Assembly (NCBI GenBank): GCA_031363945.1
Contig: JANLVJ010000055.1
Span: 70,447 to 134,446, forward strand
DNA length: 64,000 bases
Reading direction: 5' to 3'
DNA from: JANLVJ01 sp031363945
GTDB lineage: Bacteria; Bacteroidota; Bacteroidia; Sphingobacteriales; Sphingobacteriaceae
Of this stretch, positions 56,554 through 64,000 are shown one piece after another (position 1 is the stretch's first letter; the number at the start of each line of letters is the position of its first letter). A program made the position numbers and the translations under genes. The notes under the pieces were generated by a model. It was not told the origin of the DNA. It did no database searches and worked only from the letters and a program-made list of their open reading frames with translations.

Positions 56554-57557
56554 TTATATTCAGCTAAAGCGTTTAATAATAACCTGTTTTTATTTTCTGT
56601 CAGGGTGGCAAGACGAAAATGTCTGGGGCCAAGACCTCTGAAGTTTGATGCATCCCGGATCAAAATACCAAAATTTTCAAGCAGGAATAATTTAAGTTCT
56701 GCAGCTGATCTATCTTTGAGTTCAGCTAGAAAGTAATGCGTAAAACCGGGAGTGATTTTGACAGACATTTTGGCAAGGGCCACAATAAATCGCTTTTTAT
56801 CAGCTAGAAGACTGTTAACTGAGAAACCAGCCTCTGCTGGCTTTGTAAAAATAAACTCACCAGCCTCAAGTGCCAGGGCATTTACTGACCAAGGCTGCTT
56901 ATGCTTTTTGAAGCCTTCAATGAGTATTTTTGAAGCCAGTATATAACCCAGTCTCAGGCCTGGTATTGACCAGGTCTTGGTAAGTGAGCGTAAAATAATA
57001 AGATTCTGGTATTGCCCAATTAATGGTACGAGTGATTCTATTTCAAGGGTGAAGTCTATGAATGCTTCATCAATGATGAAAGTGGTAAATGGGTTTAACC
57101 TGAGTAAAATCTCAATTGAATGAAAAACAGAACCATCCGGGTTATTAGGGTTGCAAATAAAGATCAGATCAGCCTGAAGTTTTTGTTGATCGTCTAATTC
57201 GGGTTTAGCAATAAATAAAATTTTATGATTATGACGCCTGCAAGCATCTTCATACTCTGAAAAGGTTGGGGTGATAATTGTCGTTTTTGAGCCAAAAAAT
57301 GCTTCAGCGATCAGGTAGATACTTTCAGTACTCCCATTAGTAACCAGCACATTATCTGGCTGCACGTCATGATGCCTACTTATAGTTCGGGACAAGTTGT
57401 CACCTGAAACATCGGGATACCTGTTTATAACCTCCCATTTATTAAAAATATGCTCTTTTAACCCCACAGGTTCAGGACCATACCAGACATTCGTGCTAAA
57501 ATCAGCAATGATTTGCTGTTTATAAAGTTGACGATCATCTCCATGGCCTTCAAGCAT
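56550..57557 (-). CDS. cobD: PLP-dependent threonine-phosphate decarboxylase-like enzyme
   Basis: A class I/II aminotransferase-fold protein of 335 residues. It contains the opening HGDD/YP motif (FSTNVWYGPEPVG), the cofactor Asp region IIDEAFIDF, and the PLP-binding lysine in LRSLTKTWSIPGLRLGY. By sequence it could be a histidinol-phosphate aminotransferase, but location between cobQ and cbiB identifies it as the L-threonine-O-3-phosphate decarboxylase (Salmonella CobD) that supplies aminopropanol phosphate to CbiB. Confidence 0.9.
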   Translation of the reverse strand: MLEGHGDDRQLYKQQIIADFSTNVWYGPEPVGLKEHIFNKWEVINRYPDVSGDNLSRTISRHHDVQPDNVLVTNGSTESIYLIAEAFFGSKTTIITPTFSEYEDACRRHNHKILFIAKPELDDQQKLQADLIFICNPNNPDGSVFHSIEILLRLNPFTTFIIDEAFIDFTLEIESLVPLIGQYQNLIILRSLTKTWSIPGLRLGYILASKILIEGFKKHKQPWSVNALALEAGEFIFTKPAEAGFSVNSLLADKKRFIVALAKMSVKITPGFTHYFLAELKDRSAAELKLFLLENFGILIRDASNFRGLGPRHFRLATLTENKNRLLLNALAEYK

Positions 57558-57559
57558 AA

Positions 57560-59101
57560 TCAGTTGGTTAGGTCAAGATAAATTTTCTGAATATCAATAT
57601 GCTGCCTGATATGGGCAGCAAGTTTATCGTATTGTTCGTTTTTGAACTGTTTGTAAGTTTGCTTTGGAATTATAGGCTTTTCTACTTCCTGATTAGCATT
57701 ATTGGTCTTTTGATCTCTAAGCCCATTTAAAATTGAACCAATGATTGACTCTATGATTGAGTCATTGTCAAGGATACCATGAATATAGGATCCCCAACAC
57801 TGGTTATTTAAGAAATAGCCATCAAAACTGCCGTCTGTAAATTCATTCACCGGATTATGGGAAGATGATGAAGTTTCACCCATATGAATTTCATAGCCTT
57901 CAGCTAATTCAGATTGATTTCTGAATTTAAAGGAACATTGACGGCTAAGTTTAATAGGGTTAAAAACAGTATGTACAGGCAGAATGCCAATCCCGGTCAC
58001 CGGGTTTAAAATGTTAGCCTGATTAAGCCTTTCAACGTAGTAAGGATCAGACAGGGTTTCACCCATCATCTGAAACCCACCACAAATGCCAATAACTGTT
58101 TTACCGCTTTTTACGGCTAATCGTATAACTACATCAAGTTTCTTTTTTCGTAAAGAAATCAGGTCATCAATGGTATTTTTTGTTCCAGGTAATATAATAA
58201 TATCGGCCGCCGCAATAGCGGTAGCAGTCGAAGTATAATATAGATTTATCCGGCTATGTTGTTCAAGCCGGTCAAAGTCTGTAAAGTTCGAGATATGGTC
58301 TAGCAGAATCACTGCTATATTAATTTTACCAGCAACGGGGTCAGAAGTTTTTTTTCTAAGGGAAACAGAATCTTCTTCTTCGATTGAAATATCGTGATAA
58401 AAAGGAATTATACCCACTACAGGAATTTCGCATAATTCCTCTATCAACTTTTTACCTGATGCAAATAGTAGTGGGTCACCCCTGAATTTATTAATGATCA
58501 GGCCCTTTATACAGGCTTTTTCTTCAGGGCTAAGTAAAGAAATAGTTCCATATAAACTTGCGAACACCCCGCCTTTATCAATATCAGCAACCAAATAGGT
58601 AGCAGCGCTGGCTTCGATGGCCATGCTCAGATTCGTAATATCAAGCGCTTTTAAATTGAGTTCAGAAATACTGCCGGCACCTTCCATTACAATGGGCTGG
58701 TACCGGGAATGTAATCGATGAAATGCTTTTTTAACTTCATTAAATAAGACTTCTCTATTGCCAGCAGAAAAATAAGCAGCGGCAGACATGTTGCCATAAA
58801 CCCTGCCATTTAAGATTACCTGAGAACCTATATCGCTCGTTGGTTTGAGCAATACCGGATTCATATCAGTATGACAATTAATACCAGCTGCTTCAGCCTG
58901 AACGGCTTGGGCTCTTCCAATCTCATGACCTTCAGGTGTGGCATAACTATTTAGCGACATATTTTGCCCTTTGAAAGGGGCTGGAGCAAGCCCGTCTTGT
59001 AAAAAAATTCGGCAGAAAGCAGTCGCCAGCACACTTTTACCTACATCAGAGGCTGTACCTACAAACATGATCGGCTTTAAGGGCTTGGTCAACTGCATCA
59101 T
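57560..59101 (-). CDS. cobQ: Cobyric acid synthase (glutamine-dependent amidase)
   Basis: CobQ/CbiP amidates four side chains of adenosylcobyrinic acid a,c-diamide. The 513-residue protein has an N-terminal dethiobiotin-synthetase-like ATPase (MFVGTASDVGKSVLATAFCR, PFKGQNMSLNSY). The C-terminal glutaminase has nucleophile Cys in VIGICGGFQMMG and His in GSYIHGILDN. It sits 2 bases upstream of the aminotransferase gene and 6 bases downstream of the TonB receptor. Its presence implies use of incomplete corrinoids, not only cobinamide salvage. Confidence 0.96.
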   Translation of the reverse strand: MMQLTKPLKPIMFVGTASDVGKSVLATAFCRIFLQDGLAPAPFKGQNMSLNSYATPEGHEIGRAQAVQAEAAGINCHTDMNPVLLKPTSDIGSQVILNGRVYGNMSAAAYFSAGNREVLFNEVKKAFHRLHSRYQPIVMEGAGSISELNLKALDITNLSMAIEASAATYLVADIDKGGVFASLYGTISLLSPEEKACIKGLIINKFRGDPLLFASGKKLIEELCEIPVVGIIPFYHDISIEEEDSVSLRKKTSDPVAGKINIAVILLDHISNFTDFDRLEQHSRINLYYTSTATAIAAADIIILPGTKNTIDDLISLRKKKLDVVIRLAVKSGKTVIGICGGFQMMGETLSDPYYVERLNQANILNPVTGIGILPVHTVFNPIKLSRQCSFKFRNQSELAEGYEIHMGETSSSSHNPVNEFTDGSFDGYFLNNQCWGSYIHGILDNDSIIESIIGSILNGLRDQKTNNANQEVEKPIIPKQTYKQFKNEQYDKLAAHIRQHIDIQKIYLDLTN

Positions 59102-59107
59102 ATCAGC

Positions 59108-61054
59108 CTAGATGCTAAGGTGAATGCCAATTTCAGTATGAAATCTCAGCGTACTGTAACCATAGACCTCTGTAAAGCGCTTATTCAGGATATTAAATAA
59201 TTGAGCAAAAACCTTTAATTTATGATTGAACAAACTGTATTCAGCATAACCGTCTAACTGAGAATATCCTTTCAGGTTAACCAGATCGATCTTTGTGTAA
59301 TCAGCAAAGTTCTGATCGATACGGTGCTGGTATGAACGAAAATTCAAACTCATGTACAGAGCTTTATTTACCTGATAACCTGCAGAAAGCCCAAAGCTAT
59401 GCTTTGGAATTCGAATTACGTTATCATAGGTAGTATCTCTGCCAGAAGGAGCCTTATTGGTGACTTTACCGACAACAAGGGCATAAAAACCTTTAATAGT
59501 CAGGCCTTCGGCTGGCTTGAAGTTAGGCTCTATTTCTATTCCCTTATTATTCTGACGGGCCTGATTCTGATAGCTGTTATTATAATACGTTATTTCATTC
59601 TTGATGTCACGGTGATAGATTACCGCATCAAGGTTGAAGTTTTGACCAGGAAAAAGTGTTAATCCAGCCTCATAAGTCGATGAATGTTCTGGCTTCAATG
59701 ATTTATTAGCACCAAATGGGCCATATAAATTACTAATAGTCGGCGCCTTAAAAGCTGTGGATGCATTCACAAATAGTTTAACCGCTTCAGCAATGGTATA
59801 TGAAGGATTAATGTTCCAGGTTACATTATTACCATAGGCTGAATGGTGATTATACCGGCCGCCAAGATCAAGGTTAAAACCACCCAGGTTTTTAAGGAAT
59901 AAAGAGACATAAGGGCTAACCATTGATAAAGATGCCTGGCTTGTTTTACTAACAGAATCTAAGGTGGCTGCATGCTGGTAACTAACACCGGCTATAAACT
60001 GTAAATGAGAGTTCAGTTCCTGATTATAGTAAACGTCAGCCTGGTTAAATCTTCCGGTATAGCCATATGCACCATATGCGCTATTGTAATAGCGCTGTGT
60101 ATAGGTATATAAATCGGTCACATGCAGGGTTCCTGCTGAAGGAATGTTGAATGAACTATTGAATCCACCGCTTAAAGATCTTAACTTATATACATAGGCC
60201 CCATCCATAAATGCATCAGAAGGATAAGTACCCTGATTGGCACTCAGTCTAAAGTATGGGCTCAATGTAATACCAGTCGTTGGCTGGTAATTTAATTTTG
60301 CTAGTACTGCATTCTGAATATAGCCATTGCGGTGAAAATGACCATGATTGGCTGAATCAGATCCGTTGTCGACTGCTTCAGCAATACCTTCGGTTTCAAA
60401 ATGCGAATAGGAAGTATAATAACTTAGTTTTTTAGTGATTTTGCCATCGATATTCAAGGCAACTCTTTTAGCACTTAAACTACCTGCAGCCAGGGTCAGA
60501 CCTGCGTTTACAGGATTCTTGCCAGCCTTTTTAGTAATCAGATTGATGACACCTGCAACTGCATCTGAACCGTATAAAGTAGACTGACCACCTTTTAATA
60601 TTTCAATTCGTTCAATCTGGTCAAGATTTAACAGTCTCAGATCATAAACACCTGCTACATCAGACGGGTCAGTCAGGGGCACACCATCCATCAAAATCAG
60701 CGTATAGCCAGCACCAGCACCACGTAAAGAAAGACTCTTATCTTTACCTGGGTTGCTATTAGAACCGATAACGACGATACCAGCCTGCTCGTTTAATAAT
60801 TCATATAAGGTTTTACCTTTACTTCTTTCAATTTCAGCAGCACTGATGACACGCACTACTTTTCCTATTTCAGAAATTTTCTTTGGAAATTTTGTGGCTG
60901 TTACGACTACTTCCGTTAGATTCTTGTTTGTTTCAGGAGCTGTTTGCTGGGCAAAAGCTATAGATTGAATGCCAAAAACTGAGAGCATAGCGGCAACACT
61001 GGCCAGCTGGTTGATAATACTTTTTTTGTAGTTTTTTTGGTAGAAATTATTCAT
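59108..61054 (-). CDS. btuB: BtuB-like TonB-dependent corrinoid receptor
   Basis: This 648-residue outer-membrane receptor has a signal peptide ending SIAFAQ. The TonB box-like TEVVVTATKFPKK follows, then a plug with ILMDGVPLTDPSD and ILKGGQSTLYGSDAVAGVIN, and a 22-strand barrel ending in an aromatic-rich strand. It is the first gene after the cobalamin riboswitch, so uptake of B12 or its precursors is well supported. No BtuG/BtuH-type surface lipoprotein is adjacent. Confidence 0.93.
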   Translation of the reverse strand: MNNFYQKNYKKSIINQLASVAAMLSVFGIQSIAFAQQTAPETNKNLTEVVVTATKFPKKISEIGKVVRVISAAEIERSKGKTLYELLNEQAGIVVIGSNSNPGKDKSLSLRGAGAGYTLILMDGVPLTDPSDVAGVYDLRLLNLDQIERIEILKGGQSTLYGSDAVAGVINLITKKAGKNPVNAGLTLAAGSLSAKRVALNIDGKITKKLSYYTSYSHFETEGIAEAVDNGSDSANHGHFHRNGYIQNAVLAKLNYQPTTGITLSPYFRLSANQGTYPSDAFMDGAYVYKLRSLSGGFNSSFNIPSAGTLHVTDLYTYTQRYYNSAYGAYGYTGRFNQADVYYNQELNSHLQFIAGVSYQHAATLDSVSKTSQASLSMVSPYVSLFLKNLGGFNLDLGGRYNHHSAYGNNVTWNINPSYTIAEAVKLFVNASTAFKAPTISNLYGPFGANKSLKPEHSSTYEAGLTLFPGQNFNLDAVIYHRDIKNEITYYNNSYQNQARQNNKGIEIEPNFKPAEGLTIKGFYALVVGKVTNKAPSGRDTTYDNVIRIPKHSFGLSAGYQVNKALYMSLNFRSYQHRIDQNFADYTKIDLVNLKGYSQLDGYAEYSLFNHKLKVFAQLFNILNKRFTEVYGYSTLRFHTEIGIHLSI

Positions 61055-61170
61055 TTTCTTGGTGTGAGGTTAAATTCCCACAGCAAACAGTTAAGAAAGG
61101 CAGACAGGAAGTACACAGGAGCATACCTCTTATCAAAGCTTTAAAAATTCCCGAAAGCTATGAATTATAA

Positions 61171-61342
61171 TGCAGCAGGCAGGTCTTCTGACTTACTCCC
61201 CTAAGGCCGTCTTCCCATAGCTTTCACTACAGTGACATATTGACCTTAAGTTAAAAGAGCTTACAGCAGCGGGACTGTTCTAGAATTACACTAGATTCCC
61301 TATTAATTCCAGTTGTACCTGGAAACCAATTGCACTGTAAAA
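61171..61342 (-). promoter_or_regulatory. Cobalamin riboswitch controlling the B12 operon
   Basis: On the minus strand the conserved elements appear in order: GGTTTCC region at 61337-61318, CCCGCTGCTGTAAGCTC at 61273-61257, GGGAAGACGG at about 61216-61207, and the B12 box AGTCAGAAGACCTGCC at 61193-61178. This is the cobalamin (adenosylcobalamin-type) aptamer. About 115 bases separate the B12 box from the btuB start, enough for an expression platform. High corrinoid should reduce expression of the whole downstream operon. Confidence 0.93.
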
Positions 61343-61455
61343 GTATTGTTTTTTTAATAACAATCAGAGATATAAAGTTTGGGAGGTTCCATACTCCTGG
61401 GAGCTTACCTTTTTCAGTACAAGTGAAATTTTAGAAAATACTACATTCTTATTTA

Positions 61456-62274
61456 TTACGTAATCAGCTGCCTGGCTAAATATTCCTTTGGCGATAAACC
61501 CTTTAATGAATAATGAGGTCGGCAGCTGTTCTACTCCTCTATCCACTTCCAGGTTAGCTCTCTCACTTCATCCAGGCTGTTAAACATATATGCATCCAGA
61601 ATATCACGGTGGTAAGTTCCGTTGAACCGCTCGATATACACGTTTTTCATCGACCTTCCTGGTTGAATGTATTTAAGCATTATGCCCTTTTTTGTGCACC
61701 ATTCGACTAATTCCTGACTGGTGTACCCGTACCGTTATCTACCCGGATCTGATTGGGTGCCCCTCGTTCTTCCAGTACCTGACTCAATGTGCGCATCACT
61801 CTGCGAGCAGGTAAAGATGTATCTATCTCAATGGCCAGCGCTTCTCTGTTATGATCATCAATTATATTTAGTGTGAGGAACTTCCTGCCGCAGGGTAAAC
61901 TATCGCTCATAAAATCCATACTCCAGGATTCATTTATCTCCTTTGGTACTGATATGGCTCTTTTATTATGCATGGCAACCGTCGCTTATGTTTGCGCTTC
62001 AGGTTCATTTTTAACTTCATATATACCCGGTGAACCCGTTTATGATTCCAGAAATGCCCCTCTTTTCGAATATAACCGTACAATTTCTAAAAACCCCTGG
62101 TAGGATGCTCTTCCCCCTTTTGGCGCAATACATCCATCACCAAACTGTCATCCAGCTGATACTGGTAGTAAAATACGGACCGGGCAAGATTTAATACCCT
62201 GCAAGCCCTGCCAACGCTAGATCCCAGGTCACTGATAAGTTCATGAGCCTTCACACGCTTTTCGAAAGGGCTGA
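61456..62274 (-). pseudogene. IS3-family transposase orfB, frameshifted
   Basis: The rve-integrase core is recognisable in pieces: SVGRACRVLNLARSVFYYQY (N-terminal HTH-like segment), NHKRVHRVYMKL, INESWSMDFMSDSLPCGRKF and IIDDHNREALAIEIDTSLPA (catalytic core Asp), YIQPGRSMKNVYIERFNGTY (catalytic Glu) and RPHYSLKGLSPKEYLA. Stops and shifts occur between the pieces (for example after HPTRGF, and at the NGTG segment near 61708-61730), so no functional transposase is made. Confidence 0.88.
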
Positions 62275-62538
62275 TTACTTTTTTCCCAGTACAATTTTTA
62301 GCATCTGATGATCCAGGTTCAATTCAGCATACATGCTTTTCAGCCGCCGGCTCTCATCTTCCAGCTCCTTTATACGTTTTAGCTCGCTGGCGTCCATGCC
62401 GCCATACTTTGGGCGCCAGTTATACAGGGTTGCTGTGCTCACGCCGTGCTCCCGGGCAAGGTCTGTGGCTTTGACGCCATTTTTATGGGACTTCAGAATC
62501 CCAACAATTTGGCTCTCGGTAAAGTTGGTCTTTTTCAT
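62275..62538 (-). CDS. IS3-family transposase orfA (helix-turn-helix protein)
   Basis: This intact 87-codon frame has an HTH segment (TDLAREHGVSTATLYNWRPK) and a leucine-zipper-like tail (ELKRIKELEDESRRLKSMYA). In IS3 elements orfA is fused to orfB by -1 frameshifting. Since orfB is broken, this is a stranded fragment that could still produce a DNA-binding protein. Confidence 0.88.
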   Translation of the reverse strand: MKKTNFTESQIVGILKSHKNGVKATDLAREHGVSTATLYNWRPKYGGMDASELKRIKELEDESRRLKSMYAELNLDHQMLKIVLGKK

Positions 62539-62593
62539 CAGTTCCTAGTTTAAATTTAACCAGGAATTCCTAAAAATAAAAGTCCAGTTTTTC

Positions 62594-62788
62594 GGGGAGC
62601 TTACACTGGGTTCATTCAAAGATGTTGTTGTTGTTGTTGCTATGCTTATCAGAAAGAACTTTGAACGAACAATCGAGGCTTTTGACCAACTAGTTGAACG
62701 AACCACCGAGATCTTCCGGCCCAATCGAACTTTCACCCGGAGTCATAAGCAGAAACGGATCTACAACATGAATTATAAAGGTTGTTAG
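62594..62788 (+). pseudogene. 3' end of an unidentified coding sequence adjoining the IS remnant
   Basis: The plus-strand frame ending at TAG 62786 reads VAMLIRKNFERTIEAFDQLV and then FRPNRTFTRSHKQKRIYNMN, a basic, protein-like tail reminiscent of transposase C-termini. It begins at the presumed IS edge, so the rest was lost or displaced by the insertion. A (GTT)n tract at 62624-62639 lies within it. Confidence 0.35.
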
Positions 62789-62831
62789 CTTAAATTAACG
62801 ACATTGGTTGTTAGCTTAACTTAACGACATT
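62780..62831 (+). repeat. Tandem pair of 26-bp repeats
   Basis: A 26-base unit beginning GGTTGTTAGCTTAA and ending TTAACGACATT occurs at 62780-62805 and 62806-62831 with one mismatch. Each unit contains the interrupted palindrome-like TTAA-rich core. It may derive from a duplicated target or element end. Confidence 0.85.
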
Positions 62832-63195
62832 GCCTGATTGAGTTGTGTATTAAACGCTGATATACCTCCCATGCTTAAAGGTGGTATACCGTCACTAGAG
62901 GTTTTTGACTGCCAGAATGTGACGCCTTACGTTAATCGAATATATCTTAAACAATCCTTAATCAGTTTAACAAGCATATCAGATATTGTTTTAAATACAA
63001 AATTCCAACAAACCAAATAATGTAACAGTTATAATACTAATATTAAGGTTGTTAAAAACATTTATTATCGTTCTTTAATTCGTAAGAAAGTTTTTACACC
63101 ATGTCAACTAAATTGGGTACACTCTACATCTTCATAGATTTTTCTATTAAACTTAGGCAGTTGTTAATTTTTTAAACTGTTAAACTTAAAGTTAT
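62832..63195. other. Intergenic stretch without recognisable gene
   Basis: One short open frame at 62838-63020 has no recognisable features and probably is not a gene. The stretch precedes the lipoprotein gene and is AT-rich. Confidence 0.4.
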
Positions 63196-63627
63196 ATGAG
63201 AACCAAAATTTTTATACCCACCCTTGTGATTTTGATTTATTATTCAATTTTGGGTTCTTGCCAAAAGACAGAATCTTTAGCATCTTCTAACTTAAAAGGC
63301 CTGTGGTCTCTGTCAGCAATATCTGATTCGGTTTCAAGTGGACATTTTCCAACCGCCTATCCTATTAAAATGAGAATAGTTACTGATACGATATATGTTA
63401 GTTCGCCAGTTAATGGCTATTTTGCTGCCTACCATATTCATAATAATGATGGTATGACTATTAAATCTATCGTTGGAACTATGGTCTTTGCGGCTTATTA
63501 TGGAGAGTGGGAAACACGATTTATTAATTTATTACAAAAAACTGTGTCGTTTAAGCAATCCAAAGACACTTTGACATTTATTTCAAGCAATCCTAGTTAT
63601 AATTTGAAGTTTAACAAAAACCCATAA
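63196..63627 (+). CDS. Small lipoprotein of unknown function
   Basis: A 143-residue protein with a lipoprotein signal (IYYSILGSC, Cys at about 22). The mature part reads LKGLWSLSAISDSV, then a series of beta strands (PIKMRIVTDTIYV), a lipocalin-like pattern typical of small Bacteroidota surface lipoproteins. No specific family is recognised. It is followed within 3 bases by the broken protease-type gene, so both may belong to one transcript. Confidence 0.65.
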   Translation: MRTKIFIPTLVILIYYSILGSCQKTESLASSNLKGLWSLSAISDSVSSGHFPTAYPIKMRIVTDTIYVSSPVNGYFAAYHIHNNDGMTIKSIVGTMVFAAYYGEWETRFINLLQKTVSFKQSKDTLTFISSNPSYNLKFNKNP

Positions 63628-63630
63628 ATT

Positions 63631-64000
63631 ATGAAAATGTCTCTACTTAAAACGTGTTTACTTTTTGCCTGTAGTTGTTTAATGTGTTTTTTTACAATTT
63701 CTATTTAAGCACAAATTAGCACACATGAAAAGCCAACTTCAAGTGATGATTTGTCTCTTTCAGGCTCGGTAATTCGCGATCTTTCAAAGATTCAAGTTAT
63801 AAAAATGCCAGATCTGGACACAATTGCATTAGCCAATGAAGATAAAATAAAGGATTTCAAGGCGATTCCGCATAGATTTGGTTTTTCTTTCCCAGTTCAC
63901 ATCAATCTTGATAATGCAGGAGTTTGGGATACATTGACGTCGGAGACAAGAATCTGGAGGCTGTCTGTTCCTGATTTCGTTTTAGGTTAAAGTGGCGTAC
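63631..64000 (+). pseudogene. Broken start of a secreted protein resembling lysyl-endopeptidase-type proteases (window-truncated)
   Basis: ATG 63631 begins a signal peptide (MKMSLLKTCLLFACS...), but TAA at 63706-63708 stops it exactly where the cleavage region (next residues AQIS) would begin. The same frame continues with ALANEDKIKDFKAIPHRFGF and DTLTSETRIWRLSV, matching the N-terminal propeptide style of T9SS serine proteases. A second TAA occurs at 63988. Two stops in 120 codons argue for a pseudogene, though the 3' part is outside the window. Confidence 0.55.

Larger units (their letters stand above)
61399..62604 (-). mobile_element. IS3-family insertion sequence remnant
   Basis: It contains orfA and orfB-type transposase frames, of which orfB is destroyed. 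The sequence GGGAGCTTAC occurs at both presumed edges (61399-61408 and 62595-62604) about 1.2 kb apart, the size of an IS3 element. The two copies are in the same orientation rather than inverted, so the edges are provisional. Complete inverted repeats and a target duplication were not established. Confidence 0.7.

Noticed and set aside
61364..61546. 60-codon minus-strand ORF
   Set aside because: It is an out-of-frame reading of the transposase orfB end.
62545..62736. 63-codon minus-strand ORF near the IS edge
   Set aside because: Its Thr-repeat comes from the (GTT)n tract read backwards; the plus-strand frame is more protein-like.

Overview
The window is a 64 kb chromosomal stretch of an AT-rich Bacteroidota genome, most likely Sphingobacteriaceae (Pedobacter or a close relative). 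The evidence is a SusC/SusD pair, a protein with a type IX secretion (T9SS) C-terminal sorting domain, Bacteroidota-style promoter spacing (TTG-N17-TAGTTTTG before the S1/P1 nuclease gene) and weak Shine-Dalgarno sequences. No rRNA or tRNA gene was seen.

Layout. 1-8.5 kb: end of a Gfo/Idh/MocA oxidoreductase, a zinc alcohol dehydrogenase, a 1351-residue secreted Asp-box beta-propeller protein, a 1.1 kb non-coding stretch with spaced 8-mer repeats and a possible 27-codon gene, and an S1/P1 nuclease. 8.5-12.4 kb: five co-directional genes matching the arsenosugar biosynthesis set (epimerase, AhpD-like protein, radical SAM ArsS, two glycosyltransferases); arsM is not present. 12.7-18.8 kb: a medium-chain reductase, a decayed membrane-anchored molybdopterin oxidoreductase, DUF547, a GH127-like protein and a triple-BON protein. 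19-26.8 kb: an S9 peptidase, SusD, SusC and an AraC regulator, all on the minus strand. 27-36 kb: small metabolic and housekeeping genes (methyltransferase, DoxX, redoxin, BaiN-like flavoprotein, YjbQ, beta-carbonic anhydrase, LysE, NagA, TPR). 36-48 kb: gyrA, hemF with an MFS transporter, DUF4442 with AlbA_2, MATE, alkyladenine glycosylase, free-methionine-sulfoxide reductase, low-complexity secreted proteins, and an ECF sigma factor carrying a C-terminal membrane module.

48-61.4 kb is a cobamide (vitamin B12) region. A cobalamin riboswitch at about 61.17-61.34 kb heads a ten-gene minus-strand operon: TonB receptor, CobQ, a CobD-like aminotransferase, CbiB, a small P-loop protein of unassigned role, BtuF, BtuC, BtuD, PduO-type adenosyltransferase, CobU. 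A separate plus-strand pair encodes CobS and CobC. Together they would import corrinoids across both membranes, adenosylate them and carry out the late assembly steps. CobT and the corrin-ring genes are not in the window.

61.4-64 kb is a degraded tail: an IS3-family relic, short repeats, a small lipoprotein and a secreted-protease start broken by a stop codon. Together with the molybdopterin oxidoreductase relic and an internally deleted alpha-N-acetylglucosaminidase relic, the window holds at least four decayed loci, which points to ongoing gene loss. The observations most worth following are the P-loop protein inside the B12 operon, the sigma factor with a membrane tail, the arsenosugar cluster, and the regulatory-looking intergenic region at 6.4-7.14 kb.
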